NCBI GenBank assembly: GCA_963971405.1
Contig: OZ020486.1
Location: 3,224,001-3,288,000 of the forward strand
Direction: 5' to 3'
Source: Psococerastis gibbosa
Lineage: Eukaryota; Arthropoda; Insecta; Psocodea; Psocidae
Length of the DNA stretch: 64,000 bases
Position numbers and translations under genes: made by a program. Shown here piece by piece: positions 1-12,700 of this stretch. How positions within the stretch are numbered: position 1 is the stretch's first letter; each line of letters begins with the position of its first letter. The notes below the pieces were generated by a model that saw only the letters and a program-made list of their open reading frames with translations, was not told where the DNA came from and did no database searches.

Positions 1-45
1 TTCCCAAGTGGTTCGGAATCCACTATAATCAGGAGGTCCACTGTC
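1..45. repeat. Fragment of the foldback repeat seen at 39247-40118
   Basis: The first bases match about 39992-40030 nearly exactly (AGTGGTTCGGAATCCACTAT). This is an interspersed copy cut by the window edge. Nothing else is recognised in 46-640. Confidence 0.6.
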
Positions 46-643
46 CTATGGGCCCACACCGTGACCTGGGACTGTGTCCAACCATTCTACTGGTCAGGGC
101 GTCACCAAGTGGCCAAGGGTGGGCGTTGTCTAGTAAGTAAGTAATCAACTTGTTACCAGGGTTCAAAATGGAAACCGGTAATAAGCCGAGTGATCAGTCG
201 GGTGGCCGGTTGGGGCTGTCAGTTGAAGGGCAACCGCAGGTGGGAAAGTCTTTCAAACACAGATTGGCCACAACGATTGAATTTGATTTGTACAATAAAC
301 GATTAGTGTGGTACTCCTGAGGAAGGAGTTGTGTGGCTAATCCGTGAAATCGAAATGTAGAGGAGCACTCTTGTGATGTCACGGATATTTTTTACACCGG
401 GCGTCAAGCGTTGAGACATTTAGCATAGGAACAAACGGACTAAGTTAGTGTAAACAAAGAGTCAATTTCTGAACGCACTGCGGAAGATTTCTGACGCCGA
501 GGTGTGTCAGTTCCAAAAATCATCTGAAGTTGACTCGGGTTTTCCAACCTCATATTTGTTACGAGTCATTTTGTCCTTCACTTATATAATTTTATCCCTA
601 AGAGCCGAATTTTAAATATAGTAATAGTTCAGATGTAACTTAC

Positions 644-763
644 ACTGTACTCCTCGCCAATGAACCGACACCAGAACTGATAGGGGCAAACGCTGGCAGT
701 GTAAATTGCGTAAACATCCCACGAGTCACCGTCCGGGATAACTAGAGGGGGAAGTCCATCACT
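644..763 (-). CDS. Exon 11 of the LOTUS/Tudor gene: start of a Tudor domain
   Basis: Forty codons between TTTTTACAG and a GTAAGT donor. The residues V-Y-A-I-Y-T-A-S-V-C-P-Y-Q-F-W-C-R-F are the usual opening of an extended Tudor domain (strand, S-x-P, aromatic F-W). The rest of the domain must lie left of the window. The preceding exon 2091-2017 codes only for a short polar linker. Confidence 0.75.
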
Positions 764-3700
764 CTGTAAAAAAAAAAAGTTACAAATATTTTTAAGGGGA
801 GATCACATCAAATTTTAGTTTATGTTAACCCATTTACTATTAATTTTTTATAATGTATTCAATTTATTCGTTAGAACACATAACGACTCTCCACTGCTTC
901 CATATCGGATAGCTGATAAACGAGGATCCAATTGAAAACCCCCATTTGCTCAAACCTCCCCGTTTTTCCCCCAGAAGTAATTAATCGGGAATATTAAGCC
1001 GCAGACTCATAATTCCTATGCCTCATGCCAGACTATTTCAAGGGCTTTCATTTGATATACAACATTTAAATATAAATAAATAAATAAAAAACATGTCTTT
1101 TACAAAATTGGGAACTCAACGCTACTTGGCACGCGTAACTTAAAAGTCAGTGTGTCCGAAAATATGAAATACAGAAAAAAAACTGGTTAATGCGGGACTT
1201 GAACCCACCATCATGGGACTCAAGCCAATAACCTTTCGGGTGATAGTCTGAGTCCGTACCTCTACCCTAAAATAAATGGCCTTTTCGTGTTATCTACACC
1301 AAGATAACATATTTTTTTTTATACAATTTCCGGAGCAGAAAAAGTCCGATTCACAAAAATTACATGGCAACATTTCAAACTTATGTTATGTCTAGGACAC
1401 CAATAAAAATAATAAAAACAACTTCTTTTCACTAATTCCATTTATACTGTGACAGCTGTTTCGGTGGTGGGCTCCATTATCAGACTAGTTCCTACAATTA
1501 TACAGTAAACAAGCAACAACTATTAATATATATGGAGGGGAATGGGCTTGTTGGGCACTAGGTCTAGGGGAGGGGAAGTACATTTGTCATTTACAAGGTT
1601 ACAATTACCCAACGCTTTACTAATCTAGTTTCCTTTCCGACCATGCCTCACATCAATCAATATCAATATATTATAATCATACAATGTACATTTGAGAGAC
1701 AAAAATACCGGGGGGTGATTTTTAATTGTAAGGTAATGGTAATGGTAACTTAACATATCCTTTGTCTGGCTCAGACTCCATAAACTCCATAAATTAAAGA
1801 AAGAGTCAACTTATTCCCGCGTTTTCTCAATGTATTCCTTACTAAAGTAGTAGGATACCCGTTATTATTGGCAATCTCCGTAGATAATTCTACAAAAAAC
1901 CTGTCGTTTGGGTCTACAGATTGATTGTCAACCAGATTTAATAGCCCCTCGTAATAACCGAGACAAATGTTGTGTGCGGGTGTTCTCGAACACACCGTTC
2001 TTAGACATATACTTACCTCACTGGTTTGTACACTACTTGCAGTTTCAACTTCTGTTTCGTTCTGATTGGGAGCCGGTTTCACAGGTGGATTCTGTTAAAA
2101 ATAAATACATACTTTTACTTTGCCGTGTCAGAACGTCAAATACAAAAAGGAAATACTAAGGTCAAATGTTAGAAAATTAAAAAGCCTTGCCCCCAGTACT
2201 GGGCTAAGTCAAAGCCTGACGTGCCATCCCTCCACAGGCCCCCTCGTATGTGCAGCCACTTGGAGCCCTTTTTAACTCCTCCCCCTTCCCAAAGAAAATA
2301 TTGGTATTATTATTAATAATTTAGTGGTGGGGAAAAAGTGAATGAATTTCAAGCCCTCATACAGCAGATTTACTTGAATGTCCAACGATAATAAAATATA
2401 ATTAATCTCTCCAATTAATCTATAAGGTACGTAGTTATGGCCAATAGTGATAAAATCCGATTTTCTCTCTAATCTACAAGTTATGAGTAGCCAGTACCCG
2501 TCTCAAGGTCAAAGAGGCTCTATTAAACAACTTACATGGTTTATCTGAACCATCTTCTTTCCGAAAGACAAACTGACCGTTATCAATGGACAGTTCTCGA
2601 CCAAATCCTGCCAGTTTTCAGGGACGGGATATCGACACGCGTCTATGAAAGATTCAGGTAACATGTCGAACCAAATGCCAGGCTTACTCTTGAGAATCTG
2701 TAAGAAAACGGTGAAAACATTATAAAAAACCGCTCGGTAGGGATTGGAATGAAGTGATTGGGAAAGTTTTATAAAATTAATAAATAATGACTTGAGGTTT
2801 TTTAATAGCTATCCTAGCAGAAAGCGGAGTTAGGGTTACAGGGCACTTTCTTAAACTCAGCTAGGAGGGGCCGAGCCTACTAGTTTTACGTGCCCTCCTC
2901 AGTATTGCCCGAAAATGTGGCAAGTGTGGGACTCCAGCCAACAACGTTTCGGGTGAAAGTCAAGAGTCCGTACCACTGTACACATCTGACTTGGAAGTTT
3001 GGGATTAGGTGCACTTCATTGGTGCAGTGAATGTATGGTATGACCATTTCCTTGATAGAAGAGCAATGAGAAAAACTACCAAAGTTTATGACCTCTTCCT
3101 CAAAGGAAGAATTACCATTATGAGCCTCCCGAACTAGTCCATTGGGAGCCAAATCATTTAACACAACGCAATACAGACTTACATGAACGACGTCGTTCAA
3201 AAACCTTTCCTCCTTCTCCAGTAGCTTATTGGTCGGCTCGTCGAGGACTAAATCCGCCATTTCCGGTATTTCTTCCTCGACATCCAGGAGGACATCGCCC
3301 AAAGCCGCCAGCGCTTTATTGGCAGCAGAGATCCTGGCATCCTCTTCAGTATACTTGATACCACTCCCGTAATGATTATCATTAATCTGTACAGAAATAA
3401 TTTACTTGAATTACTACTAGTTATAGTTGGTTTTGAAGGATGTTTTATATTATAGACTTGAATTGTATTGTATTGAATCTTGCCCGGTCAACGACCTTAA
3501 TTCTTTTTTCAGACATTCTAGGTATATTATTATATTAATCCAATTTCGATACAGTGCACACTACATTAAAATTATATACCGCAAGGCTTCAGTCAGCCCG
3601 TGTGCGGTTTCGCTTTTGGGTCTACATGTAATTCAATCGTAGTTTCCGAATTAATTTATAGCCGTTGGCAAACTGGTTCACTCTCTTCGATCCATGGGGT

Positions 3701-6700
3701 CGTTGGCATTGGACCTATAAAAGTAGTATCGGTATACCCGGTACGGTAAAATTGATCGAGCGAACTATGAACCAGGTCACGTACCTCAGAAAAAATGTTT
3801 CTCTATATTTTAATATACAGTGAATATTAAATTAACTTACCTTAATGATGGATGTGAACGTATAGACACCAGCAAGTTTGGTTTTTACATTCTCATAATC
3901 CGGGACCGGTAGGCCCTTCTTCATGCAAATACTAGCCAGCCTTTCACATACATCCTGAAAGAAAAAAAAAACGTCCATTAAGAGACAATTGTAAAGGGAA
4001 AAGGGAAAAATAAGTGTAGTAATCAAATGTGTAATGAAATATCCATCGTAGAGCTGGTAAAATATCAGGACAAACCAAAGAAATGTCTCTGAGCATTTTG
4101 ATACATGGTATATACCTCATTTTGCACAGATTGGCCTAAATTATGGAATTTAATTGGTACAAAAGCTATTGGTGTGGTAGCGCCGAAGAATGACTTCAAG
4201 AACAGAGGCCAATTGGTGTTAGTCAAGGTCACATGTCATATATCAAAATGTTGAGAAGCAGTTAGGACGAGTAGAGTAGTGGTACGGACTTTCACCCGAA
4301 AGGTTGTTGCTTCGAGTCCTACACTTGCTATATTTTCTGCCCATGCTGCAGAGGGCATATAAAGCAGGCGGCCCCGGGCCTTCCCAGTTGACTGTAAGAG
4401 AAAGTTTTACAGCCTTCACTCCACTGGTTGGCTTAGTAATAGAACAAAAAAGTCAATATTTGTTTAGAACTAACTGCACCTGTTTCTGTTAGCCCTGTTT
4501 TAATTTGCCGTCATTCTCTTTTTTGCTCTTTGTTCTCTCATGTTGCAACCTGGAAAAATTTCCTTTTGACATTTCGCCGTAGGTTTCACCACTATCAGCC
4601 ACACTTAGCTTATGGTTAGGCGCCATCTATTCTATTTTATTATCGTCGCTAGCAGGGCGATACTTACTACTTTGCTTGGTACTTTATTCTCAGCCTGAAT
4701 CTTCATCAACCGCAATGCTGCATTATTCCTGGTGGCCAGAGGCATCTGGGGGCCAGCCGCCGCAGCTGCGAGGTCTGAAAACAATAATTGGTTAAAAAGA
4801 CATTACTTTTCTTTATTCAACATATTACTTGTCAGTGCGGCCCCTAAAGGCGGGCGTTGCCTAGTAAGCACCTAAGCACTTTTTTCAACACCCGCTTTTG
4901 GCTTTGTAAACCGCCATCAGGCGCTGGGTTGCCCATTAGGACTAGAGTTACGTCAGGTCGCTATTTGAACTCTGGATCGATTGGCAAGTTTATAGCAGCA
5001 TCGGTTCGTCCACGAAATCTGAGGGGGCAGCTAGGTCTAGCCGGAGCAGGTGAGCCTGCAGGTAACCGCACCCAGTTGCACACAATCGAGGGATTTTGCA
5101 TGATTTCAGACTCGCTAGGACAGTAGGAGTTCCCTGCATCCGATCGTCCACTGCTAGAACTGGTGCACATTATAATAAAAGTTACTGAATAAAATATTAC
5201 GAAAAAACACATATAAATCGTAATATTTTATTCAGTTACTTTTATTTCTTATTTATTACGTTTTTTGTTCTATTCTTAAGCTAACCTAGCGGAGTTAGGG
5301 CAATAAAGCCCTCTCTTACACTCAACTAAGAAGGCCCGGGACCGCCTGCTTTACATGCCCTCCGAAGCATGGCCAGAAAATGTAGCCAGTATGGGACTCA
5401 CATCGAAGTAGAGCAAACAATAAAAAAACTAAAAAATAAAAAAAGCACAGGCATTGATAGTATATCTATCGCGACTATAAAAGCAACCGCAGAGAATATA
5501 AGTAAAGCTATTGCACACTTAATAAATACAACTTTTACAACGGGAATATTCCCAGATGCATTGAAAGTTTCTATAGTAATACCTTGCTACAAAGCGGGCG
5601 CTAATGAACGATCCGAAGTAAACAACTATCGACCGATTTCATTGCTGTCTAATGTCAGCAAAATATTTGAGAAAATTATGTACTCTAGAATCTACAACTT
5701 TATCGAACAATACAATGTACTATCGCCATGTCAATACGGATTCAGAAAAAACCGTAGCACGTGTGACGCCATAAACAAACTGATGCAAGAACTATACGAG
5801 GCCAGAGATAAAAATAAATACTGTGCAACAATGTTTCTGGATATTAAAAAAGCGTTCGACACAGTCCCGCATGACAGACTACTGCAAAAACTTGATAGGC
5901 TTGGTATCAGGGGAATCGCGGGGAAATTGTTGAAGAGCTACCTATCAAACAGATCACAGCAAACTAAAATAAAAGATACACTAAGTAAACCGAAAGCTAT
6001 ATCAATTGGTCTCCCACAGGGATCTACTCTATCAAGCCTATTTTTCATTCTGTACGCAAATGATCTGATGTCAGTAAACATTTCAGGAACAATAGCTGCT
6101 TTTGCAGACGATACGAGAATTACATGGACGTCTGATACAACTACCGAGCTCCAAAACAAAATGAACAGAGATTTTAAAACTATACATTATTGGCTGAATA
6201 GCAACCTTTTAGCTCTAAATCTCAACAAGACCACATACTTAGACTTCACCAATAAGAAAAACCCAGAGCATCAACTTTCAATCCCAAATATAAAACAAGT
6301 GGAGGCAACAAAATATTTAGGAATAATCATAGATGAAAAATTAAAATGGGACCACCAAATAATACTCACGACAAAAAACTAAGGAAGACACTACATAACT
6401 TCGTCCAATTGCGAAACATAGTCAGCATTAAACTAAACAAAATTATTTACTACGCAATAGTGCAATCGCACTTGAGCTATGCAATAACTGCATGGGGAGG
6501 AGCATATCAAAATGTGATAGAGAAGCTGAATGTAGTACAAAGAAAAATCCTAAAAATTATCTACAGAGTAGACAACAGACACCCAACAAAAGAACTGTTC
6601 CAAACAGCTGAAATACTTTCGATCAGACAGTTATTTATAAAAGAATCAATAATTGAAATACAAAAAAATAGACATATAATACCCCTATATGAACACCCCT

Positions 6701-9700
6701 ATGATACAAGAAGGCAGCACACACGCCCACTGCAGCAGCAACGTGCAAGAACCACACTAATACAACACCAAACGCTATACGTAGGAATAAAACACTACAA
6801 CAGATTAAACATAAATTTAAAAGCAATCGAAAACATGACAGTATTCAAAAAACAATTAAAAATATGGGTAAAACAAGAAATAGATGCATAAGATAGACAA
6901 AAAAATAAATAACACACACAATATCTCCAACCTTTTACGCACACAATACTAACATATTACTAATTACTAATACACTAACATGAGGAGACGGAGGAGTACG
7001 AGCGGATCGACCACGGCCTATTAGCTCGCATCCCTTTGTCTCCTCACCAGACTCCGGCCAGGGAAGCCTACGTGATTATACTAATATACTAACACAACAA
7101 CAAAACTAGCATAATTCAACTTTGGTTTCCATACAGTTATTTGTAGTTATTTAGTTATTTGTATAAAAGCCTAAACCGCACACGGACTAGTCCTGCGGTA
7201 AGTCACCCCTATAATTGTAAAAAAAAAATTGTAAAAATATACAGCTTTTTGATTTGATTTGATTTGAAATAACAACTTTCAGGTGAAAGTCAGAGTCCGT
7301 ACAACTAATCTGCCAGTATTAACTCTTTAACTGGAATCGTACTTTCAAAAGAACGAGTGTTCCCCCTCCCATTTCAAACGATACTCACCACCACTATAAG
7401 AAGCATTATCGTCGACCAGTTCCTTCGTCTCCTCAGTCTTCACCTGTTTTTTATAGTACACATTTCTAGTAGAGTCATTCCCGTTCATTAGTCCACCATA
7501 GTTGGAACTGGAACTAGAGGACGGTTCGATGGACCGATGGTGGTAAGGCTCACGTGGTTTCGGTTCCTTGGCCCGGTACTCCGTGAATGGCTGTCAATGA
7601 AATGAAATAATATAATAGATTGGATGCCCAAATGAGTTGAACCGATTGCGGTAAGGCTTCCGAAGCTTCTGTTCCTTGGCCCGGTACTCCGTGAATGACT
7701 GTCAACGAAATCGAATATAATAGACCGATTGTCCGACTGTCAAATGCATAAGCGAATAAGTTGCCATTATACGCAAGGGTCGTTACAGTTTGTTGAAGAG
7801 TAGTACTGTTGTCTACTGACACAGTGGATGATCCACATTGTGTGTTGAAAGCATGGGTTGAATGCGGCCGGACTTTTAACCTTACACCCCCACTGAACCA
7901 TTTGCTAAATAACTTTTAAGTCATGAGCTCCAGCTCCAGCTGTTTTTCAATGTCTATATGGTATTGTTTAATTCTAGGTTGGAATTGGGGCCATATACTA
8001 CTAGTATATTTATTGTATAGTGTGCGGGTTTATTGGTATGTTTCTATGTTATCTATCTTCATTACCTGCTCGTATCTGCTTTGTCTTTCGGAAACCAGGA
8101 TCACCTGTAATAACAGCAGAAATTAAGGTACAGAGACGATTTTGTCGCGGGGGCGCCAATATAGGAACTAATTTGGTGGAAACCCAAAGTCTACTTCAGA
8201 TGATTTCTCACAGTCATCCCTAGAGTACGGTTTGCGGAAAATTGTGTACTAGAGTGAGAGAAATCTTCTGAAGTAGACTCTGTGGTAATGCACCAACCCA
8301 TTTTCACCAATTGGGGATTTTCCAGTGTGCCACCGGTGACAACATTCTAATCATCTCCATCACCTCTGGCCTACAAATCTCTTTCGTATAGAAATTCAAA
8401 ATGTCCACTAAACATGTAGCTATAGTAACGGGGATATGTCACCAAAACCCAATGTTATACAACCCTGGGACATTGAAGTTGGACCACCTTGAATTTTAAC
8501 AGTGTTAATTTTTTTTAGCAATTTTTTTAAAAATAAAGTTCTGATCTAATTAGAAAAAACAGAAAATAAGGAAAAGAAGAACCGGTCCGAGTTCACTCGA
8601 ACATGCTTTCCAATTTATAAATTAGTAGATATAGACATGTGTAATTTCATAGGAAATAATTTCCCTATGGTTAAATTTCAGATACCTCGAGAGGGGGGGC
8701 CACCTCAATATAGTAAAAAACCCCTTAAAACTTAATTGCATATTCTGGAACGAACAGACCAATACATTGTAACAGTAGTAACCATGACACACACATGGCA
8801 CGTAATGTATTGGAGCGTGAATTTTCCATATTTTCCCAAAAAATAATTTTTTGCACAGAAGCAAATATTTTTTTGGGAATGCAACCTGTCCGTTTTTGTT
8901 ACCCTATTGAACACCTAAAACATACCTGAAGGTAGAAATCATCGATAGGAAGGTTCCACAGAAAATATATTTTTTAGTCATTTTTCATGAAAATTGAGTT
9001 ATTTTTATTTTTTTTACCCTCAGAAGCAAACTATCAAGGGGCAAGCGACCCCACGCATTTTGTTAACATTAATAACGACTATAATATATGTGAATTTAAA
9101 AGAAATCATTGGAGCCGCTTTGAGAAATAATTTTTTTAGACGTTTTTTGGAGATTTTTGAAAATAAACCCCCAAACCCCCCCCCCCCCACCCCCCAAATT
9201 GAGTTAGCCCAAAATAGAAAAAAATTGTCTCGAGGTATGATTTTTGTGAACATACATGCAAAATTTCATCAAAGTCGGCCGAGTAGTTTGCCCGGAAATC
9301 GATGAACAGACATACCGACAGAGCGACAGACAGACATTTCGTAAAAACCACTTTTTTGGGTTCCTGGGACCTCAAAACGTGTAAATCCGTTGAAATCTCG
9401 GAATCGAAAATTTCGACCATCACAAAGCTTCCTTATACTACGTATAAATTGGAAAGCAAAAAGGATTGGTCCTGTACTTTTTATGAAATACAATAGGCCT
9501 AAATTGGGGTCTGTAGAATATTTTCATCAATGTTTTGTTTTCTGTACTTGAGTTGGCAAAAAAGAGCAAATTAAATATTAACTTTAAAGTCATTAAGTGA
9601 ATATTTTACATATTTTACAAATTTCAGCCATATCCACCGAGTAGTTTGCCCGCAAATCCACTCACAGACACAGACAGACAGACAGACATTTCGTATAAAC

Positions 9701-12700
9701 CACTTTTTTGGGTTCCTGGGACCTCAAAACGTGTAAATCCGTTGAAATCTCGGAATCGAAAATTTGGACCAACACAAAGCTTTCCTTATACTACGTATAA
9801 ATTGGAAAGCAAAAAAACTGCATAGATGGATGGATTGAGACTTCATTCTTTATAGAATTTTAGAAGCTGCATTCCTATAATTATCACATTGATACGTACA
9901 TACCAAATTTCTTCAGGGAGATGATCCTCTCACGCAAAGTTAAATCCATCTTCATTCCTCTCGTCCAATGTATTGAGACTTTGAAGCTATTTTTTGCTTT
10001 CCAATTTATACGTAGTATAAGGAAAGCTTTGTGACGGTCGAAATTTTCGATTGCGAGATGTCAACGGATTTACACGTTTTAAGGTCCCAGGAACCCAAAA
10101 AAGTGGTTTTTACGAAATGTCTGTCTGTCTGTTCGTCGATTTCCGGGCAAACTACTCGGTCGATTTTGATGAAATTCGGCATTTTGGTTCACAAAAATCA
10201 TACCTCGGGACCATTTTTGTTATTATGGGCTAACTCAATTTGGGGGGGGTTTTATTTTCAAAAAACTCATAAAAAACGTCTAAAAAAATTATTTCCCGAA
10301 AACGGCTCCAACGATTTCTTTTAAATTCACATATATAGGTTGTTGTTAATGTTGATAAAATGCGGGGGGTCGCTTGCCCCTTGATAGTTTGCTTCTGGGG
10401 GTAAAAAAATAAAAATGACTAAATTTTAATGAAAAATGACTAAAAAATAATTTTTCTGCGACACCTTTCTATCGATGATTTCCACCTTCAGGTATGTTTT
10501 AGGTGTTAAATTGAGTAACGAAACCGGATAGGTTACTTTCCCAAAAAAGTATTTGGTTTTGTACAAAAAAATGTTCTTTTGAAAAAATGATAGAAAATTC
10601 ACGCTCAAATGCATTGCGTGCCCTGCCAGTATTGCTGTGTGGTAATGTTTTGGTCTGACCTATCTAGAATTTACCTCACCACCAGTGACGAGTGACGTCA
10701 GGTGGAGATATCGGAAATTTATCCATAGGAAAATTATTTACCATGAAATTACTCATTTTCTCTATCTACTAATTTTGATAAATTGGAAAGCATGTTCGAG
10801 TAAACTCGGACCGGTTCTTGGTGTATGTGTTAGAACTGAGTGTGTTAGAACGGTATTTTTTTTTCAAATCTATCTGACCCGGGGGGGGGGGATTGAACCC
10901 CCTAACCCTCGGGGTACGGCCTTGGTGTAAACTCACCTCCCTCGCCCAGCTGGTCTCTCCGCTGTTGCCGTTCTGCTCCCCAAGATGAGCTCCCCCCTTC
11001 ATCAACGGAACCTAGCATGATAAAAACAGTGTTTATAACAAAGATAATAAAATAAAATAGATGGTACCTCACCATAAGCTAAGTAAGGCCGAAATGGCAA
11101 TGATGGTCCAAGGAGACTTTTACTTGAGCTTGTCGGGTTCAGGCGGGTTAGCATCCACAGCGTATACAATGAAGCGGCAAAAAGTAGTACCCGAGATAGA
11201 GATTGGGGGGGTTCTCGCTATAATAAAGCTAGTGTAGTATAGTACAGTAGTAATAATGTCCTGAAGGACTTTTTATAGTGGTCCATAGGTCCTTTGTCCA
11301 ATGCCAACGACCCCATGGATTTCGGACATTATTTATATTGTTTCCGAAAGAATTTTCGGCCATTGGCAAACAGGTATACATCCTCGATGTCAACGTACAC
11401 CGGCTACAAGAGGTAATAGTAGAAGAGCTGGCACCAATTTTTGGCTAGGTATTTGAGGCAACATGAAATTTTTATATGTTGAAATGTAATATTTCATGAA
11501 TGCAAAAAAAGCCAGACGGGTACAAAAATGAAAATAACGACTCCAAAATTCTGACTAGAAACCTCATGACTAGGGCAAGTGACGCAAGTCACGTGACCTC
11601 ACCAGATGCAATAGTAACGCGGCAAACAAAAACGCAGACAGCTGCAGATATACGCTCTCTCTCATATGACACAACTACAGCTTGCCTATAGCGCCACACA
11701 CTCCCACCTACAGCATAAGCAAAATATGTTAGATCGCCTGGCAGGTAGAAAGTTCCAACAAAATGATCTGTCTTTTTGATAATATTACTTTTCAGTCACA
11801 TATGTATATGCAGGTATAATAAATACTATATCTATAATAATTTCATATTGCCTCAAATATATTTTCGAAAAAAAAATATTTCAAAAAATTTAGGGGTTAA
11901 TTCTCACCAGCCAGGTCTGCATATTGGTCTGCATAATAAGAGAAGTATGTGGCAAGTTTTCAGCTTGCCTCAAGTACCTACCCAAAACTTGGTGCCAGCT
12001 CTCGGACTATAATGAATAAACTGAGATAAGCTTACCATTGAAGCAGTGAAACAGGCGAAAGCATGACTTAGCTAAAGAGTCAATAAAGCGCTACTTAGTA
12101 CTTAGATTGCGAGTTGGGTGCGCAGAAAATTACTGCGCCGGTTTTGTTGGAAAACCTATCTGCTGGATTGTACATTTCTTATTTGCCACAATTTTCTTTT
12201 TGTTGGACAGTAAAAACACAGTCACATCTACATGAGCAACCTTTGGTATTTCCCTGCATTTCCCCGTAAGTTTCACCATTATTGGCCTTAGCTTATGGCT
12301 AGAAACCATCTATTCTATATCTTTAGTCGTTTTTTTTAAATATATATAATGTATCGATTTTCTTAGTTATATAGAATGTCAGGAGGACCATTTCTATAAA
12401 AAAAAAAAACTGTGAATTGGGTTCAATTCCAAAGCTGACAACTTACCTTATTGGACTTCCTGTAAATGTAAAAATTTTCAAATCCCCTAAACCAAGCTTA
12501 AGCTAGGAAACAAGTCAAACCTCAAGCCGAGCATTTTCCAAACCAAGCTCATCCCCACCCAAACCAACCCACTCCAACCAACCCTCCCAACCAACCCACC
12601 CCAACCAACTCTTGTGTAACAAGGTGCTTCTGCTCGCAAATCTTGACTTGCAGTAACTTGCAGTCCGGAAAACACTAATACCTATACGCACTACTATGTT

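Noticed and set aside
10031-10324. 97-aa protein and its relatives at 9136, 35372 and 62571
   Set aside because: All lie at the same place in a high-copy noncoding-looking repeat; the frame follows from DNA similarity and passes through a microsatellite.
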